64,000 bases of DNA from positions 487,217 through 551,216 of the forward strand of contig CP062796.1 in assembly GCA_018208355.1 (NCBI GenBank). The letters are read 5' to 3'. A program made the position numbers and the translations under genes. The notes beneath the pieces were generated by a model. The model ran no database searches and was not told the DNA's origin. It saw only the letters and a program-made list of their open reading frames with translations. The DNA is from Candidatus Fermentithermobacillus carboniphilus. GTDB lineage: Bacteria; Bacillota; Sulfobacillia; Fermentithermobacillales; Fermentithermobacillaceae. Shown here piece by piece: positions 16,540 to 24,171 of this stretch (its first letter is position 1; the number at the start of each line of letters is the position of its first letter).

Positions 16540-19503
16540 TCACCTCCTTTCCGCAAGGCCCTTCATGAGTAGAGCATCGCGGAACTCCCTTGGCGTTGGG
16601 GCTGTATTGAGATACTCAAGGACACCGGGGAATTCCAGCGCAGCCTGAAGCTGTTCGACTATCGCGACGCAATCGGTCCTCAACGCAAGGAGGAACACGA
16701 GACGTACTTTATTTCCACCCCAGTCGCAGAAGCTGGATAACCTCGCGGCAGCGATAGCGGGCCGAACGACCTGGTCCGGGGAACCATGCGGGAGTGCCAC
16801 GCCTGAGCCAAAAGAAGTCGGGAAAAAGTCTTCACGATCCAGCACCGTTTCAACGTACGAAGGCGTTACAAAGCCCTTCTCAGCCAAAAGCCCCGACAGT
16901 TCCTTGATAATCTCTCGTGGATCGCTCAACGCAACGTTCAGCAGTACGCAGTCTTCGTTCAGAGTATCAGCGAGCCTCATATCCGTCCGCGGCTGTCGTT
17001 GATCACTTAATTCCGCGTTCAAGATGTTTTCTAACTCTCGAATCCCGTTACTGGCTCCGAGGTCGGTAATCTCAATGTACGGAACACCAGGTATCTTAGG
17101 GTCTATCGAACCGACTGAGGCAATTACGTTGGGGCGCAGGCGTCTTGCCTCCACCACCGCGGCGGCGCTGGAAACAGGCACAAACTCCACGTTCTTGAGA
17201 TCCTTGAATTTCTCGCTGAGGTAGTTGGCTATTATGGCTGCCAGCCCTAGGCCTGTTATACAGACAACTAGGACGATTTTTTCGCGTCCGTTGGCCGGTA
17301 CTGCGAGACCTGAGTAAGACCAAAAAATCCCGCCCCTGTCAGACGAGGTCATGTCGTTTTCGACCTGGCATACAAGTTCTTCTAGCGATGTCCCCGCCAT
17401 CGCCCGTCTAGCGACATCTAGCACCAGAACCGTCGTGAGAGGGCCCAGGGTATGAATCTTGATCCCCGTATTCTCAGATATGATCCCCCCGAAACTCACC
17501 AAGCTCCCCATGTCAGCAACGACCAGAACCCCCATGCCCTTGTCGGCTTGCTTCACCACGTCCTTTGCGCGCCCGAAGGCGTTCTTCAGGTTCTCATGTA
17601 AGTCAAGCTCTACTGTATGAATCTGTATACCCGGCAAAAGTGTATCGACGACGTCTTTGATGGCAGAAGCCACCCTTCCGTGTGACATGAGAACGATGCC
17701 GACTTTCTGGGCCGGGTACCCCGAACGGTCGCGTCTCGAACTGACGTACATGGCTATAAAGTCAGCTTCGTATTCCGGGAACTCGGCTCCAATCCGGGTC
17801 TGGATCTCTTTCAAGACGGCCTTTGACTTCTCCCGGATGCCCACAGGTATGAAAGTGGCTGAAAGCAGTTCCCGCGGGTTTACCGCGTTACGACCTTGCC
17901 TCATCCGCTCGAGGGAGGCCGTGAGGTGAATGGCAATGCACGCGATAAGAGTTCTATCGCCAGACATTTCCGGGAATTCCGAGGTTATTGCCGCATCGAC
18001 CGATTGGAGAATACAAGGGTCGGAAACTTTGCTGATCTCAAGTGCCTGAAGGGTCTCACCTCTCGCGTGGACAGACCTGAGCTGCATGGCGATCATCCGG
18101 TCTAGTTCGTTCGCCATCAGTCGCGTGCGTTCTCCGGGGCTCAGCCCAGACGCGGCCAACTGGTCATACCTGGTCTCCATCCATTCATACAGATTGTCAG
18201 GAAACGCGTAATCATCCTGCAGGAACCCTGTAGGACAGATTTCCTGTCCGGGTTCAAACACAATGTTTTTCCCAAGGTATGCAGAGAAACTGAGCAGTCC
18301 TGACCGCGACTCCATCAAGCCTTGAGCAGCATAGGGAGGAAGGTCGTCCAGAGTAACAGATACTTTATTGCTCTTACCGGTTGTAAACTTCAGGTATCCT
18401 CTGGCACACGCCACCTGTATGTCAGCCTTTAGCTGCCCAACGTTGCCCGGACACTCGTACTTCAACAACGCTTCCACCACCGCCGGAGCAACCTCAACAG
18501 GGGCGTTAATCTTCGCCGACTCAGTGGAAAAGAACCGCTTTATCATCTCAAGCCTCTCGGCAGGAGGTCGCGCCGAAAGGGAGGGTATCCTTATAACCAC
18601 CGGAAGTCTCCGCCTCATCGCGTCCAGCAAGGCCACATCCGGGTCTGAACTCGTCGCGGCGATAAGCAGAAAGGACGTCCTCCGCTCGCTGTCAGACTCA
18701 CCAAGTCGACGGAACGTCCCTTTATCTATGATGCCGAACAGCATTTCCTGCCCCTGCGGCGGAAGCCTGTGGATTTCATCGAGAAAGAGAATTCCTCCAT
18801 TTGCCAGTTCAACGAGGCCGGGTTTATCGTCAGTGGCTCCCGTGAACGCCCCCTTTGTGTGACCGAACAGGTGCGACATGAGAAGCTGCGGATTATCCGC
18901 ATAATCGGCACAATTCATCGAGACGAATGGTCCATCCGGCGGGATTGTACCGATTTCAACGGCATAACGGTGCATCGCCATCGCCAGTTCTGTCTTGCCA
19001 ACTCCAGTAGGGCCAAGGATCAGAGTATTGAGACCATGTGGCGGATACATGACCGCCGCCTGTGCCAGCTGTATGACCGGCTTTAGGCTGCCTTCAGCAC
19101 CTACCAGAGTAAGAAAGACCCGGTGGATGTCAGCCTGAGTTTTGGTCGAAGCAGACCTCTTCACGGCTCTGGCAGTGGGCCCGGCATGTCGTACCGCGGA
19201 GGTTGAGGTTTCAGCCTTCAATATGCCGCTCACGGTAGAATGGCTGACTTTCACACCCTTTCTGGCAAGGATACGTGATATTTCCCTCATGGAAGAACCC
19301 TGATGGCAAACTTCTTCCGAGACGAGCCTCGCTATCGCTGCTTTTCTCCGTGCTCTGGAATTGGGAATACCTAGCCTCTCTCTGAGCATGGTGATACTCG
19401 CCCGAGATACGCAGAGCATCCGGGATAGCCGTTCGTCGCTCAAAGGACAAATCGGGTCTTCTCGCGATATGAGATCTTTCAGCTTTTCTTCAAGGCTCAC
19501 CAT
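16540..19503 (-). CDS. LevR/ManR-like sigma-54-dependent activator with PRD and PTS domains
   Basis: A 987-residue transcription activator. The order is an N-terminal helix-turn-helix region (about 20-95), an AAA+ domain with Walker A GPTGVGKT at 164-171, the sigma-54 contact loop GAFTGA at 218-223 and Walker B ILFLDEIH at 239-246. A PRD domain follows (His in AIHLTASLERM), then an EIIA-Man-like domain (LMSHGRV), an EIIB-Gat-like domain (VVCITGLGLAA) and a C-terminal EIIA-Fru-like domain (ALPHGSP). Phosphorylation by HPr and EII proteins should report sugar supply. It sits first in its own operon, behind a sigma-54 promoter. Confidence 0.95.
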   Translation of the reverse strand: MVSLEEKLKDLISREDPICPLSDERLSRMLCVSRASITMLRERLGIPNSRARRKAAIARLVSEEVCHQGSSMREISRILARKGVKVSHSTVSGILKAETSTSAVRHAGPTARAVKRSASTKTQADIHRVFLTLVGAEGSLKPVIQLAQAAVMYPPHGLNTLILGPTGVGKTELAMAMHRYAVEIGTIPPDGPFVSMNCADYADNPQLLMSHLFGHTKGAFTGATDDKPGLVELANGGILFLDEIHRLPPQGQEMLFGIIDKGTFRRLGESDSERRTSFLLIAATSSDPDVALLDAMRRRLPVVIRIPSLSARPPAERLEMIKRFFSTESAKINAPVEVAPAVVEALLKYECPGNVGQLKADIQVACARGYLKFTTGKSNKVSVTLDDLPPYAAQGLMESRSGLLSFSAYLGKNIVFEPGQEICPTGFLQDDYAFPDNLYEWMETRYDQLAASGLSPGERTRLMANELDRMIAMQLRSVHARGETLQALEISKVSDPCILQSVDAAITSEFPEMSGDRTLIACIAIHLTASLERMRQGRNAVNPRELLSATFIPVGIREKSKAVLKEIQTRIGAEFPEYEADFIAMYVSSRRDRSGYPAQKVGIVLMSHGRVASAIKDVVDTLLPGIQIHTVELDLHENLKNAFGRAKDVVKQADKGMGVLVVADMGSLVSFGGIISENTGIKIHTLGPLTTVLVLDVARRAMAGTSLEELVCQVENDMTSSDRGGIFWSYSGLAVPANGREKIVLVVCITGLGLAAIIANYLSEKFKDLKNVEFVPVSSAAAVVEARRLRPNVIASVGSIDPKIPGVPYIEITDLGASNGIRELENILNAELSDQRQPRTDMRLADTLNEDCVLLNVALSDPREIIKELSGLLAEKGFVTPSYVETVLDREDFFPTSFGSGVALPHGSPDQVVRPAIAAARLSSFCDWGGNKVRLVFLLALRTDCVAIVEQLQAALEFPGVLEYLNTAPTPREFRDALLMKGLAERR

Positions 19504-19534
19504 GGGTTTCGATGCTCCTTCCCTTCCTCAAACA

Positions 19535-19549
19535 GCAAGATGTATGCCA
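19535..19549 (-). promoter_or_regulatory. Sigma-54 promoter of the LevR-like/PTS operon
   Basis: On the minus strand TGGCAT-N5-TTGC gives -24 and -12 elements with the correct spacing and one mismatch to TGGCAC-N5-TTGC. Transcription would begin about 12 nt downstream. That leaves a short leader with GGAAGGAGC before the regulator ATG at 19503. The presence of GAFTGA in the regulator supports use of this promoter. An inverted repeat TTTGT-N5-ACAAA at 19586-19600 could be part of an upstream activator site. Confidence 0.75.
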
Positions 19550-19946
19550 CAAATCGTCGGAGAATGCTGAGCGTATGGTGCCTATTTTGTGGACGACAAA
19601 GTAAACCCGGGGTGGAAAACTTGCCCGACCGGCTTACATTGTCACATGGGGATCCAACAGTAACCTTGCCTACTCAAGTCTGGAACTCTTGGCAACTAGT
19701 GAACCTCGAGAGAAAAGGACTAACTACGTTGCGGGCAGTAGATGCGAGTTAATCCCGAAGAACATGCCCGCAGCCAGTGAAAAACAGAAAACCATGACAA
19801 TTCGTACGACACTTATTTTATGACGCCCTGACAGCTCTGCACAATCACTAAAGTGACAACTTTTCTTTTGTATAGAGACCCGGACATGCCATGCTCTTCA
19901 ACATTACCAGGCGTGGGCGGTATAACAACGAATAGGGAGAAAAATA
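19550..19946. other. Non-coding region upstream of the sigma-54 promoter
   Basis: About 400 nt without a credible gene. It is more AT-rich than its surroundings. It holds the inverted repeat at 19586-19600 and a CACTaaAGTG palindrome near 19846, either of which might bind the sigma-54 activator. No conserved RNA structure was recognised. Confidence 0.5.
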
Positions 19947-19987
19947 AACCTATCGCCTCCCCGGCTGATGCGAGGAGGCGATAGGTT
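19947..19987 (-). terminator. Intrinsic terminator after the four-gene membrane cluster
   Basis: A 13-bp stem, AACCTATCGCCTC / GAGGCGATAGGTT, is followed on the minus strand by TATTTTTC. It lies 30-70 nt past the last gene of the membrane cluster and should end that transcript before the sigma-54 region. Confidence 0.88.
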
Positions 19988-20015
19988 TTCGCAACTTTCC
20001 ATGTATTTGGTATCC

Positions 20016-20636
20016 TTATTGGATAAGCTTCAGCCAGTCTCCAAGAAGGAACTGGAGCCTACCCAGGAAGAGGCTTACGCGCGCCATGACGGTATTTCCG
20101 AACGCAGAGCCGAAGGCCACCATCATGACCACTCTTCCGATTGAACTGATGGTTCCGGCGGTACCTTTCTTCTCGACCGTGAAGAGGAAGTACCACATGA
20201 CGCTGACTACTCCCACCACCAGGACTATGTTATTGATGGTGGTGAGAAGACTCCCGCTCACAAAAAGAGGCTTGAATGTGGCACGTACTTGGTCCAGAAG
20301 CAGAGACTTGAAATCTCTGGCCAGGACGAAACCAGCACCGACGCCAACCATGAAAGCCATGTTATACCGGCTCACCCAGGCCCATCCTTTGATATATCTG
20401 GTATAGATGAGCAAGCCGATTATGATGGGGATTATATAGTGATATTTGTGGTCTCTGAAGATCCACTGAGAAGACGGCCTTATATAGGAAAACCAGGTGA
20501 CTACCACGGTGTAACCCGCATACAGGCCGACATACGCATGCTCGGCAAACTTATAAAATCCGTTGTCGACGAAGATTATCGAGAAGAGCGCGAGCGTAAG
20601 GAACGCCTGGATCCACACCCACGGGTTAGTAGACAC
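20016..20636 (-). CDS. Uncharacterised polytopic membrane protein (membrane cluster gene 4)
   Basis: A 206-residue protein not recognised as a known transporter. It has about five to six hydrophobic segments, the first near residues 8-24. A charged, aromatic loop WFSYIRPSSQWIFRDHKYH lies around 47-65, and there is a conserved-looking GVGAGFVLARDFKSLLLDQVRATF. It follows three other membrane genes with short gaps (14 nt to the previous gene), so it is probably part of one membrane complex. No catalytic motif was seen. Confidence 0.8.
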   Translation of the reverse strand: MSTNPWVWIQAFLTLALFSIIFVDNGFYKFAEHAYVGLYAGYTVVVTWFSYIRPSSQWIFRDHKYHYIIPIIIGLLIYTRYIKGWAWVSRYNMAFMVGVGAGFVLARDFKSLLLDQVRATFKPLFVSGSLLTTINNIVLVVGVVSVMWYFLFTVEKKGTAGTISSIGRVVMMVAFGSAFGNTVMARVSLFLGRLQFLLGDWLKLIQ

Positions 20637-20650
20637 GAATCTTACCCCCT

Positions 20651-21481
20651 TTACTTGGCAACCGAATTCTTTTTCTCGAGGATGTAGCCGATATTACCCA
20701 GGATAATGAAGAGGATAATGAGAGCGTGGGCGAAAGACTGGGCGTCCATGCCGGCCACGGCGCTACCCGGCTTGTTGACGAGCACTTCATACTCGGCCGC
20801 GCCCTTCATGCCCAGGACCCCGCCCAAAACCTGGCCCGAGTTGATGTAGGGCATCGTGCCTGGTACTTCCACGGAGATGGTCGAAACCGCCAGCGGGATC
20901 CCGTAAGGGGTTGATACGGTCTTGATATACTCGGGAGTTCCGGGAGTCCCGGTGACGAAGATTATCATCATCTTGGCATCTTTGATGCCCGTAAACTCTT
21001 GCATCAAAGGAAGATCCGCAAGGGGATTGCCGTAGGAGTCAACCCCGGCCGAGGCGGCTGCAGCATCTTTAATCATTTGGTCAAGCCAAATGGTATTACC
21101 TGGCCTGTACCCGATATTGACCCAGTCGACGCCATACTGTTTATCGGGGAAATCCTTCTTCACAGCGTCAAATGCCATGGTCGCCATATCTCCGGCCATG
21201 GTCCACATACCCCCGCATACGAACCGGATGTCTTTCTGGAACCCATGCCTGATGATGGCGCGGGCGGCTGGCATAAGCTCGGGGATTCCTCCTGCGTCGA
21301 ATTCAAAACCCAACCAGACTATGCTGCCAGGGGGAAGTCTATCAATGGCGTCGTACACCTTTTTGGTCTCTGCTGAAACCTTGATAGCAAGCCCAACGGG
21401 TTTTATGAGTGCAATAGCGATTACCGCGCAAAGCAATACGTATATGATCCGGCGATCAACGTTTCCGATCTTGGAAAGCAT
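20651..21481 (-). CDS. Uncharacterised membrane-anchored protein with a large soluble domain (cluster gene 3)
   Basis: A 276-residue protein with one N-terminal transmembrane segment (about 13-33), a soluble domain of about 200 residues, and a second membrane segment near 250-268. The soluble part has Rossmann-like alternation (SIVWLGFEFDAGGIPELMPAA, KMMIIFVTGTPGTPEYIKTV) and a cysteine in IRFVCGGMWTMAG. Both ends appear to be membrane-anchored with the domain in between. Function unknown. It sits within the four-gene membrane operon. Confidence 0.82.
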   Translation of the reverse strand: MLSKIGNVDRRIIYVLLCAVIAIALIKPVGLAIKVSAETKKVYDAIDRLPPGSIVWLGFEFDAGGIPELMPAARAIIRHGFQKDIRFVCGGMWTMAGDMATMAFDAVKKDFPDKQYGVDWVNIGYRPGNTIWLDQMIKDAAAASAGVDSYGNPLADLPLMQEFTGIKDAKMMIIFVTGTPGTPEYIKTVSTPYGIPLAVSTISVEVPGTMPYINSGQVLGGVLGMKGAAEYEVLVNKPGSAVAGMDAQSFAHALIILFIILGNIGYILEKKNSVAK

Positions 21482-21501
21482 GCCCTTTCACCCCCTCTTC
21501 C

Positions 21502-22131
21502 CTATTCGGTTCCGCCCATGTAGCCGCGTTCAATTCCGACCAGAACCCGTAGAGCAGTCGCAATGCCTCCGAACGCGGCTCCGATCTGAATCCCCCTCAT
21601 GCCCGCCACGTTCGGCACGTTGAGGATCCAGTCAGCCAACTGAGGGATGACGGGCGAAATCATGGCACCCAGTGGGACTCTTCCTAGCATCATGATTAAC
21701 GCTGATACCAGAAGTATCGTCGCTTGGGAGTTGCGGATACGGAACGCACGGTACGCGGCTGAAGCGATGTAGAAGACCAGAGTGGAGTAAACCGTCGCGT
21801 TCATCGGAGCGATAATCTGGGAATAGAAGGTTTTCCACCCCGGGTTGTTCGAATCCTTCGCGATGAAAATCCCGAAAATCATTATGCCAAACATGCATAC
21901 GAGGGCAACAATGCTATACATCCAGTCTTTTTTCTTCTGGGTGATCCTGTGTCCGTGGACTCTGGTCAGGTTGACGACGCCGACCATCACCATATAAGCA
22001 CCTGCCAGCTGATACCACTTGCTAAGTTCCTGATGCACGGTCTCGACCCATCGAGGCCCGGTGAAGTAAGTGGTTATGATCCAGATAAGTCCCGCAACGA
22101 GTCCCAGTGCAATGGGTAATTCTTTCTTCAA
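21502..22131 (-). CDS. Uncharacterised polytopic membrane protein (cluster gene 2)
   Basis: A 209-residue protein with about five hydrophobic segments, near residues 5-22, 40-56, 70-90, 105-125 and 135-155. A basic loop VHGHRITQKKKDW lies between segments two and three, and a C-terminal GIQIGAAFGGIATALRVLVGIERGYMGG follows. No family was recognised. Its spacing and orientation make it part of the same transcript as the flanking membrane genes. Confidence 0.8.
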   Translation of the reverse strand: MKKELPIALGLVAGLIWIITTYFTGPRWVETVHQELSKWYQLAGAYMVMVGVVNLTRVHGHRITQKKKDWMYSIVALVCMFGIMIFGIFIAKDSNNPGWKTFYSQIIAPMNATVYSTLVFYIASAAYRAFRIRNSQATILLVSALIMMLGRVPLGAMISPVIPQLADWILNVPNVAGMRGIQIGAAFGGIATALRVLVGIERGYMGGTE

Positions 22132-22146
22132 GATAGCACCCCCTCG

Positions 22147-22920
22147 TCACTTGGCCAAAAGTTTAGTGAAAGAAGAGTTGCCGAAAGTCTGTAAGATTGC
22201 TCCTATGAGGATGAATGCGATCATGACCATCTTGCCCCAGTCTTCCGCGATCAGGTTGCCCATGAGTACAGGGTCCTTGGACAGGTAGGCGCTGGCCGCG
22301 AACAGTTCCTCCCCGATCAGGCAATAGTCGCAGGCCGCGACGAAGAAAGGAATCTGAGCGGTATTAGCAGTACCCGAAATCTGGATTGAGCCTACCGAAT
22401 TCCCGACCTCCGCAAAGATCAGTGATTCTGCCCAGAATGCTCCAATAAGGAGGTTGGCTGCAGGCCTTTCCCTGTTCATGATACCGGTGACACCTGAAGC
22501 GTAGGCGAACTGGTCCTCGGCGATAAATCTCACGTTATCCGGCACGAAGCTTTCCGGCTTTCCGACTTCCAGATAAGCTTGCCTGACTATACCTTCAGTA
22601 ATCGGGTAAATCACACTGTACCTGTTGGTAACGATGATGGGCGTATCGTACCTTGCGCATGCCTTTGCCGCATATGACAAGATGGCAAAGGCCGCCAAAG
22701 TCTGGGCATTATCCAGATACCCGATTCCCGGAGAGAAATGCACCGGCCGGCCCATTTCAGTGGCGCGCCCGATGGCTTCATCCAGATGGTCGAGACCCGC
22801 CACCTTGTAGACCTCCGGAATCTTCAGCCCTTTCCTCGCCCTGGCGATCACCACAAGAAGAGTGACCAGAAAGACGAGTTCCAGCCAAAATGCTGCGACG
22901 TACCCTGATACAATTTTCAC
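22147..22920 (-). CDS. Uncharacterised membrane-anchored protein, DUF6754-like (cluster gene 1)
   Basis: A 257-residue protein with an N-terminal membrane segment (about 8-26), a soluble alpha/beta domain beginning LDHLDEAIGRATEMGRPVHFSPG, and a C-terminal membrane segment near 228-245. The soluble region resembles, from memory, DUF6754 proteins of Bacillota and Chloroflexota; this was not verified. The start is GTG with GGGAGGTG 10 nt upstream. As first gene it probably defines the operon promoter region in the 460-nt gap upstream. Function unknown. Confidence 0.82.
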   Translation of the reverse strand: MKIVSGYVAAFWLELVFLVTLLVVIARARKGLKIPEVYKVAGLDHLDEAIGRATEMGRPVHFSPGIGYLDNAQTLAAFAILSYAAKACARYDTPIIVTNRYSVIYPITEGIVRQAYLEVGKPESFVPDNVRFIAEDQFAYASGVTGIMNRERPAANLLIGAFWAESLIFAEVGNSVGSIQISGTANTAQIPFFVAACDYCLIGEELFAASAYLSKDPVLMGNLIAEDWGKMVMIAFILIGAILQTFGNSSFTKLLAK

Positions 22921-23383
22921 TTTATTTGTACACCTCCCTGATTGGTTTACCGGAATATCTCGTATTTTTTCGCTATAAGAGGTCGCTTTTCCTGCAGAAA
23001 TATTCGCCCTGCTAGAAGTCGTTTTATTACGATAAGAATGACTGCACAGAAATTACGGTTTTGATCAGGCTGAACAAAGATACCGTCAAGTAAGTAAATA
23101 GTGACTGGTCTGAAGGGTCGTCTAAGGAAGTTGGGCAATCTTCTCTGCGGCGACCCAAAGGACAATACAACTGTCCTGGCCAGACGCTTAGGGAAGTTAG
23201 GCAATCTCCTTTGGCCAAGTGATAAGACGGGCGGATTTACGTCCCAATTGGCATTCTCTCTGTGGGAAGAAAGCAGGGCGGCCCACTTGCCGCCCCGCCT
23301 GATGAAGTATTCAGTTCGGAGAAGCCCGACCCCTCTCAGGATAAAGCTTCACGGCAACAGCCACGATATCTCACCGGATGCTT
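22921..23383. other. Long intergenic region with two imperfect direct repeats
   Basis: A gap of 460 nt between the DsrE2 gene and the membrane cluster. Positions 23117-23144 and 23183-23210 are direct repeats (22 of 28 identical, core GGAAGTT-RGGC-AATCT-YCT, period 66 nt). Each can fold into a short hairpin with an RGGC tetraloop. Further toward the membrane genes the sequence is AT-rich and should carry their promoter, but no convincing -35/-10 pair was fixed. The plus-strand frame across the repeats lacks a ribosome site and is not called a gene. Confidence 0.55.
23276..23295 (-). terminator. Probable terminator of the ArsR-CoADR-TusA-DsrE2 operon
   Basis: GGGCGGC and GCCGCCC form a 7-bp stem with a 6-nt loop, followed on the minus strand by TGCTTTCTTCC. 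It is about 90 nt after the DsrE2 stop. The T-rich tail is interrupted, so efficiency may be partial. Confidence 0.5.
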
Positions 23384-23869
23384 TCACCCTATGAAAAGGT
23401 TCACCCCGGCCTCGCTGGCCTCCGCCAGGTAAGTAGCTACGCCGGCAAATTCCAATCCTGGAATCAGTTCCTCTTTGGTGATCCCCATGACATCCATGGA
23501 CATGGTACACGCGATCATCTTAACGCCCAGGTCTCGGGCCATCTCAATGAGCTGAGAAAGGGACTGCACGTTCTTTTTCTTCATAACGAGCTTCATGAGC
23601 CTCGGTCCAAGGCCTAGAAAATTCATTTTCGAAAGGCCGAGCTTTTCTGGACCTCGAGGCATCATGATCTCAAACATCTTTTCGATGAGGCCTTTCTTCG
23701 TACTGACCTTCTCGGGCCGGCGAAGGATGTTCAGTCCCCAAAAGGTGAAGAACATGGTAACCTGTGAACCCATAGCGGCAGCTCCGGTAGCTATGGTAAA
23801 CGCGGCAATAGCCTTGTCGAGGTCTCCGGAGAACACGATTATGGTTTTCTTGTCTTGAGCTTCACTCAC
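23384..23869 (-). CDS. DsrE2-type sulfur carrier/peroxiredoxin-like family protein
   Basis: A 161-residue DsrE/DsrF/DrsH-like protein. It has the N-terminal TIIVFSGDLDKAIAAFTIA strand-helix, the FFTFWGLNILRR segment and a single conserved cysteine in MIACTMSMDVMGI, which in this family binds sulfane sulfur. It likely exchanges persulfide with the TusA encoded just upstream. The start is GTG behind GGGAGGTGA. It is last in the operon. Confidence 0.9.
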   Translation of the reverse strand: MSEAQDKKTIIVFSGDLDKAIAAFTIATGAAAMGSQVTMFFTFWGLNILRRPEKVSTKKGLIEKMFEIMMPRGPEKLGLSKMNFLGLGPRLMKLVMKKKNVQSLSQLIEMARDLGVKMIACTMSMDVMGITKEELIPGLEFAGVATYLAEASEAGVNLFIG

Positions 23870-23918
23870 CCGGTTTCACCTCCCATCATCCTCTGCCCTG
23901 AAACCACCACTAACCCCA

Positions 23919-24143
23919 CTAGGTTTTTTTCACCCTAGCGATAAACACTCCATCGCGTTCTTCAAGAGCCAAAAGCTCGTTACCCGTCCGCTTGCACCAC
24001 GCCTCCACGTCTTTCTTGAAACCCGGGTCAGTTGCTTCCACCACGATCACGTCACCCGCAGCGCATCCCTGACACGCCTTGAAGAGTTTGACAATTGGCC
24101 CGGGGCACTGAAGACTTCTCGCGTTGACTTTGACTTCTGCCAC
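23919..24143 (-). CDS. TusA/SirA-like sulfurtransferase
   Basis: A small persulfide carrier whose active cysteine is in the canonical CPGP motif (C13 of the preferred protein). The open frame can be extended to a TTG at 24179 that overlaps the upstream gene. GAGGTGA lies 5 nt before GTG 24143, giving the usual length of about 74 residues. It has extra cysteines in KACQGCAAG and EAWCKRTG, more than classical TusA. It sits between a rhodanese-fused reductase and DsrE2, forming a rhodanese-TusA-DsrE sulfur relay. Confidence 0.9.
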   Translation of the reverse strand: MAEVKVNARSLQCPGPIVKLFKACQGCAAGDVIVVEATDPGFKKDVEAWCKRTGNELLALEERDGVFIARVKKT

Positions 24144-24171
24144 TTCAATCACCTCATGAACCAGAGCAAGT

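Noticed and set aside
23101..23394. Plus-strand frame with repeated RLRKLGNLL-like segments
   Set aside because: It follows the two direct repeats exactly (66 nt is a multiple of three), has no ribosome site, and overlaps the DsrE2 gene end; treated as a DNA/RNA repeat.
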